Positions 20,845-21,399 of a DNA stretch of 21,399 nucleotides are shown in pieces. Positions within the stretch are counted from its first letter, which is position 1; every line of letters starts with the position of its first letter. This DNA is from a virus. The position numbers and the translations under genes are program-made. The notes below the pieces were generated by a model. It worked only from the letters and a program-made list of their open reading frames with translations, searched no databases and was not told where the DNA came from. Where the stretch lies: the IMG/VR virus record IMGVR_UViG_3300043775_004952, positions 1 through 21,399 of that record; one strand, given 5' to 3'.

Positions 20845-21399
20845 TTACCGTTTGGCGGCCAGCGGCGGAACCGGCACCTTCGTGACGCCTTGGCATTTTC
20901 CACTGCCCGTGCTGCGGCCTATCAGGCGGCCGGACGCGTCCCGCTGGGTGCCGGTGAGTGATCCCGAGGGGCTGGCATTCGTGGTCTGGCTGCCGGTGAG
21001 TCGTCCCGAGGCGTCGCGGTATTGGGTGTTCGTGGCCGAGCCGCTGCCTGTCCGGGTGTCGGCGCTGCCAGCCAAGCGTCCGCTGGCGTCGCGGTAGGTC
21101 GTGCGCGACGAGGCTCCCGCGGTGGGTTGCGTGGTGGCGGTGCCGGTCAGCCTGCCGCTGGCGTCGCGATAGTTGGTCTGCGCGCTGCCGCCGGCATTCG
21201 GGTTGGTGGTGGCGGTCCCGATGATCCGGCCCGAGGCGTCGCGCGTGGTGGCTTGCACGGTTCCGCCCGCGCTCTTCTGGCGGTCGATGGTCTGGACGAG
21301 CCGGCCGGAAGCGTCACGGACCAACTCCCGGCAAGTCTGCGCGGTGAGGGTGCAGGCCAAGGCGAGCGAGAGCAGGACGGGGAGGAGGAGTGCCTTCAT
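20845..21399 (-). CDS. Exported protein with six 25-residue RDASGR repeats
   Basis: The ATG is the last codon of the window (21397-21399); the frame gives 184 residues. Residues 1-21 (MKALLLPVLLSLALACTLTA...) form a signal peptide, probably cut near TAQ; the Cys at 16 does not make a good lipobox. Six repeats follow with a 25-residue period, each starting RDASGR(L/I) and mostly continuing with GTATT-type Thr/Ser/Gly-rich sequence. They loosely resemble YD-type repeats of RHS proteins but are shorter and lack the rest of that family. Two further cysteines (in TAQTC and SGKCQG) bracket the array and could form a disulfide. It should be secreted or periplasmic; function unknown. Low-complexity proteins of this kind are typically lineage-specific. 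Confidence 0.75.
   Translation of the reverse strand: MKALLLPVLLSLALACTLTAQTCRELVRDASGRLVQTIDRQKSAGGTVQATTRDASGRIIGTATTNPNAGGSAQTNYRDASGRLTGTATTQPTAGASSRTTYRDASGRLAGSADTRTGSGSATNTQYRDASGRLTGSQTTNASPSGSLTGTQRDASGRLIGRSTGSGKCQGVTKVPVPPLAAKR

Overview
The window looks like an accessory, phage- or plasmid-like replicon segment from a GC-rich bacterium. A Verrucomicrobiota-type host is my best guess, from the mix of genes, the sparse use of Shine-Dalgarno sites and the simple repeat proteins. That guess is inference: no rRNA or taxonomic marker gene is present. No integrase, transposase, capsid, tail, terminase or conjugation gene is visible, so phage, plasmid and integrated element cannot be told apart here.

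Layout, left to right. (1) Positions 1-1153 read leftward: a DUF2786 protein cut by the window edge, a small gene that looks frameshifted, and a 74-residue protein. (2) Positions 1366-2746 read rightward: a predicted amidoligase and two small proteins, one of a widespread conserved family. (3) Positions 2694-11063 form a long leftward replication and recombination cluster. In transcription order it encodes a Sak4/AAA_24-type ATPase, a Cas4/RecB-like nuclease with a cysteine cluster, a DUF669-type single-strand binding protein, an SF2 helicase and a primase-helicase fusion. A palindrome-dense non-coding stretch (4917-5097) follows, then a small standalone copy of the primase C-terminal domain, two DNA-binding-type regulators, a degenerate tRNA-Met-like element, a 59-residue protein and a DUF559-like PD-(D/E)XK endonuclease. 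(4) Positions 11064-11536 are a control region between divergent genes with two identical palindromic operators. (5) Positions 11537-13517 hold two overlapping rightward genes that I do not recognise. (6) Positions 13929-17937 hold a YqaJ-type exonuclease and a large nuclease-helicase (TM0106-type RecB nuclease, RNase H-like domain, UPF1/Dna2-like SF1 helicase). This pair lies between two imperfect copies of a C-rich element (13805 and 17968). (7) Positions 18103-19863 encode a protein with about nineteen 23-residue leucine-rich-type repeats. (8) Positions 19977-21399 read leftward: a winged-helix protein and an exported protein with six 25-residue RDASGR repeats.

How the parts fit: cluster 3 can plausibly prime, unwind, coat and process DNA, and the palindromes at 4917-5097 are the best candidate for an origin or master control site. 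The twin operators at 11110 and 11197 probably control this cluster, the unknown gene pair, or both. The right half is accessory cargo that could serve recombination, repair or defence.
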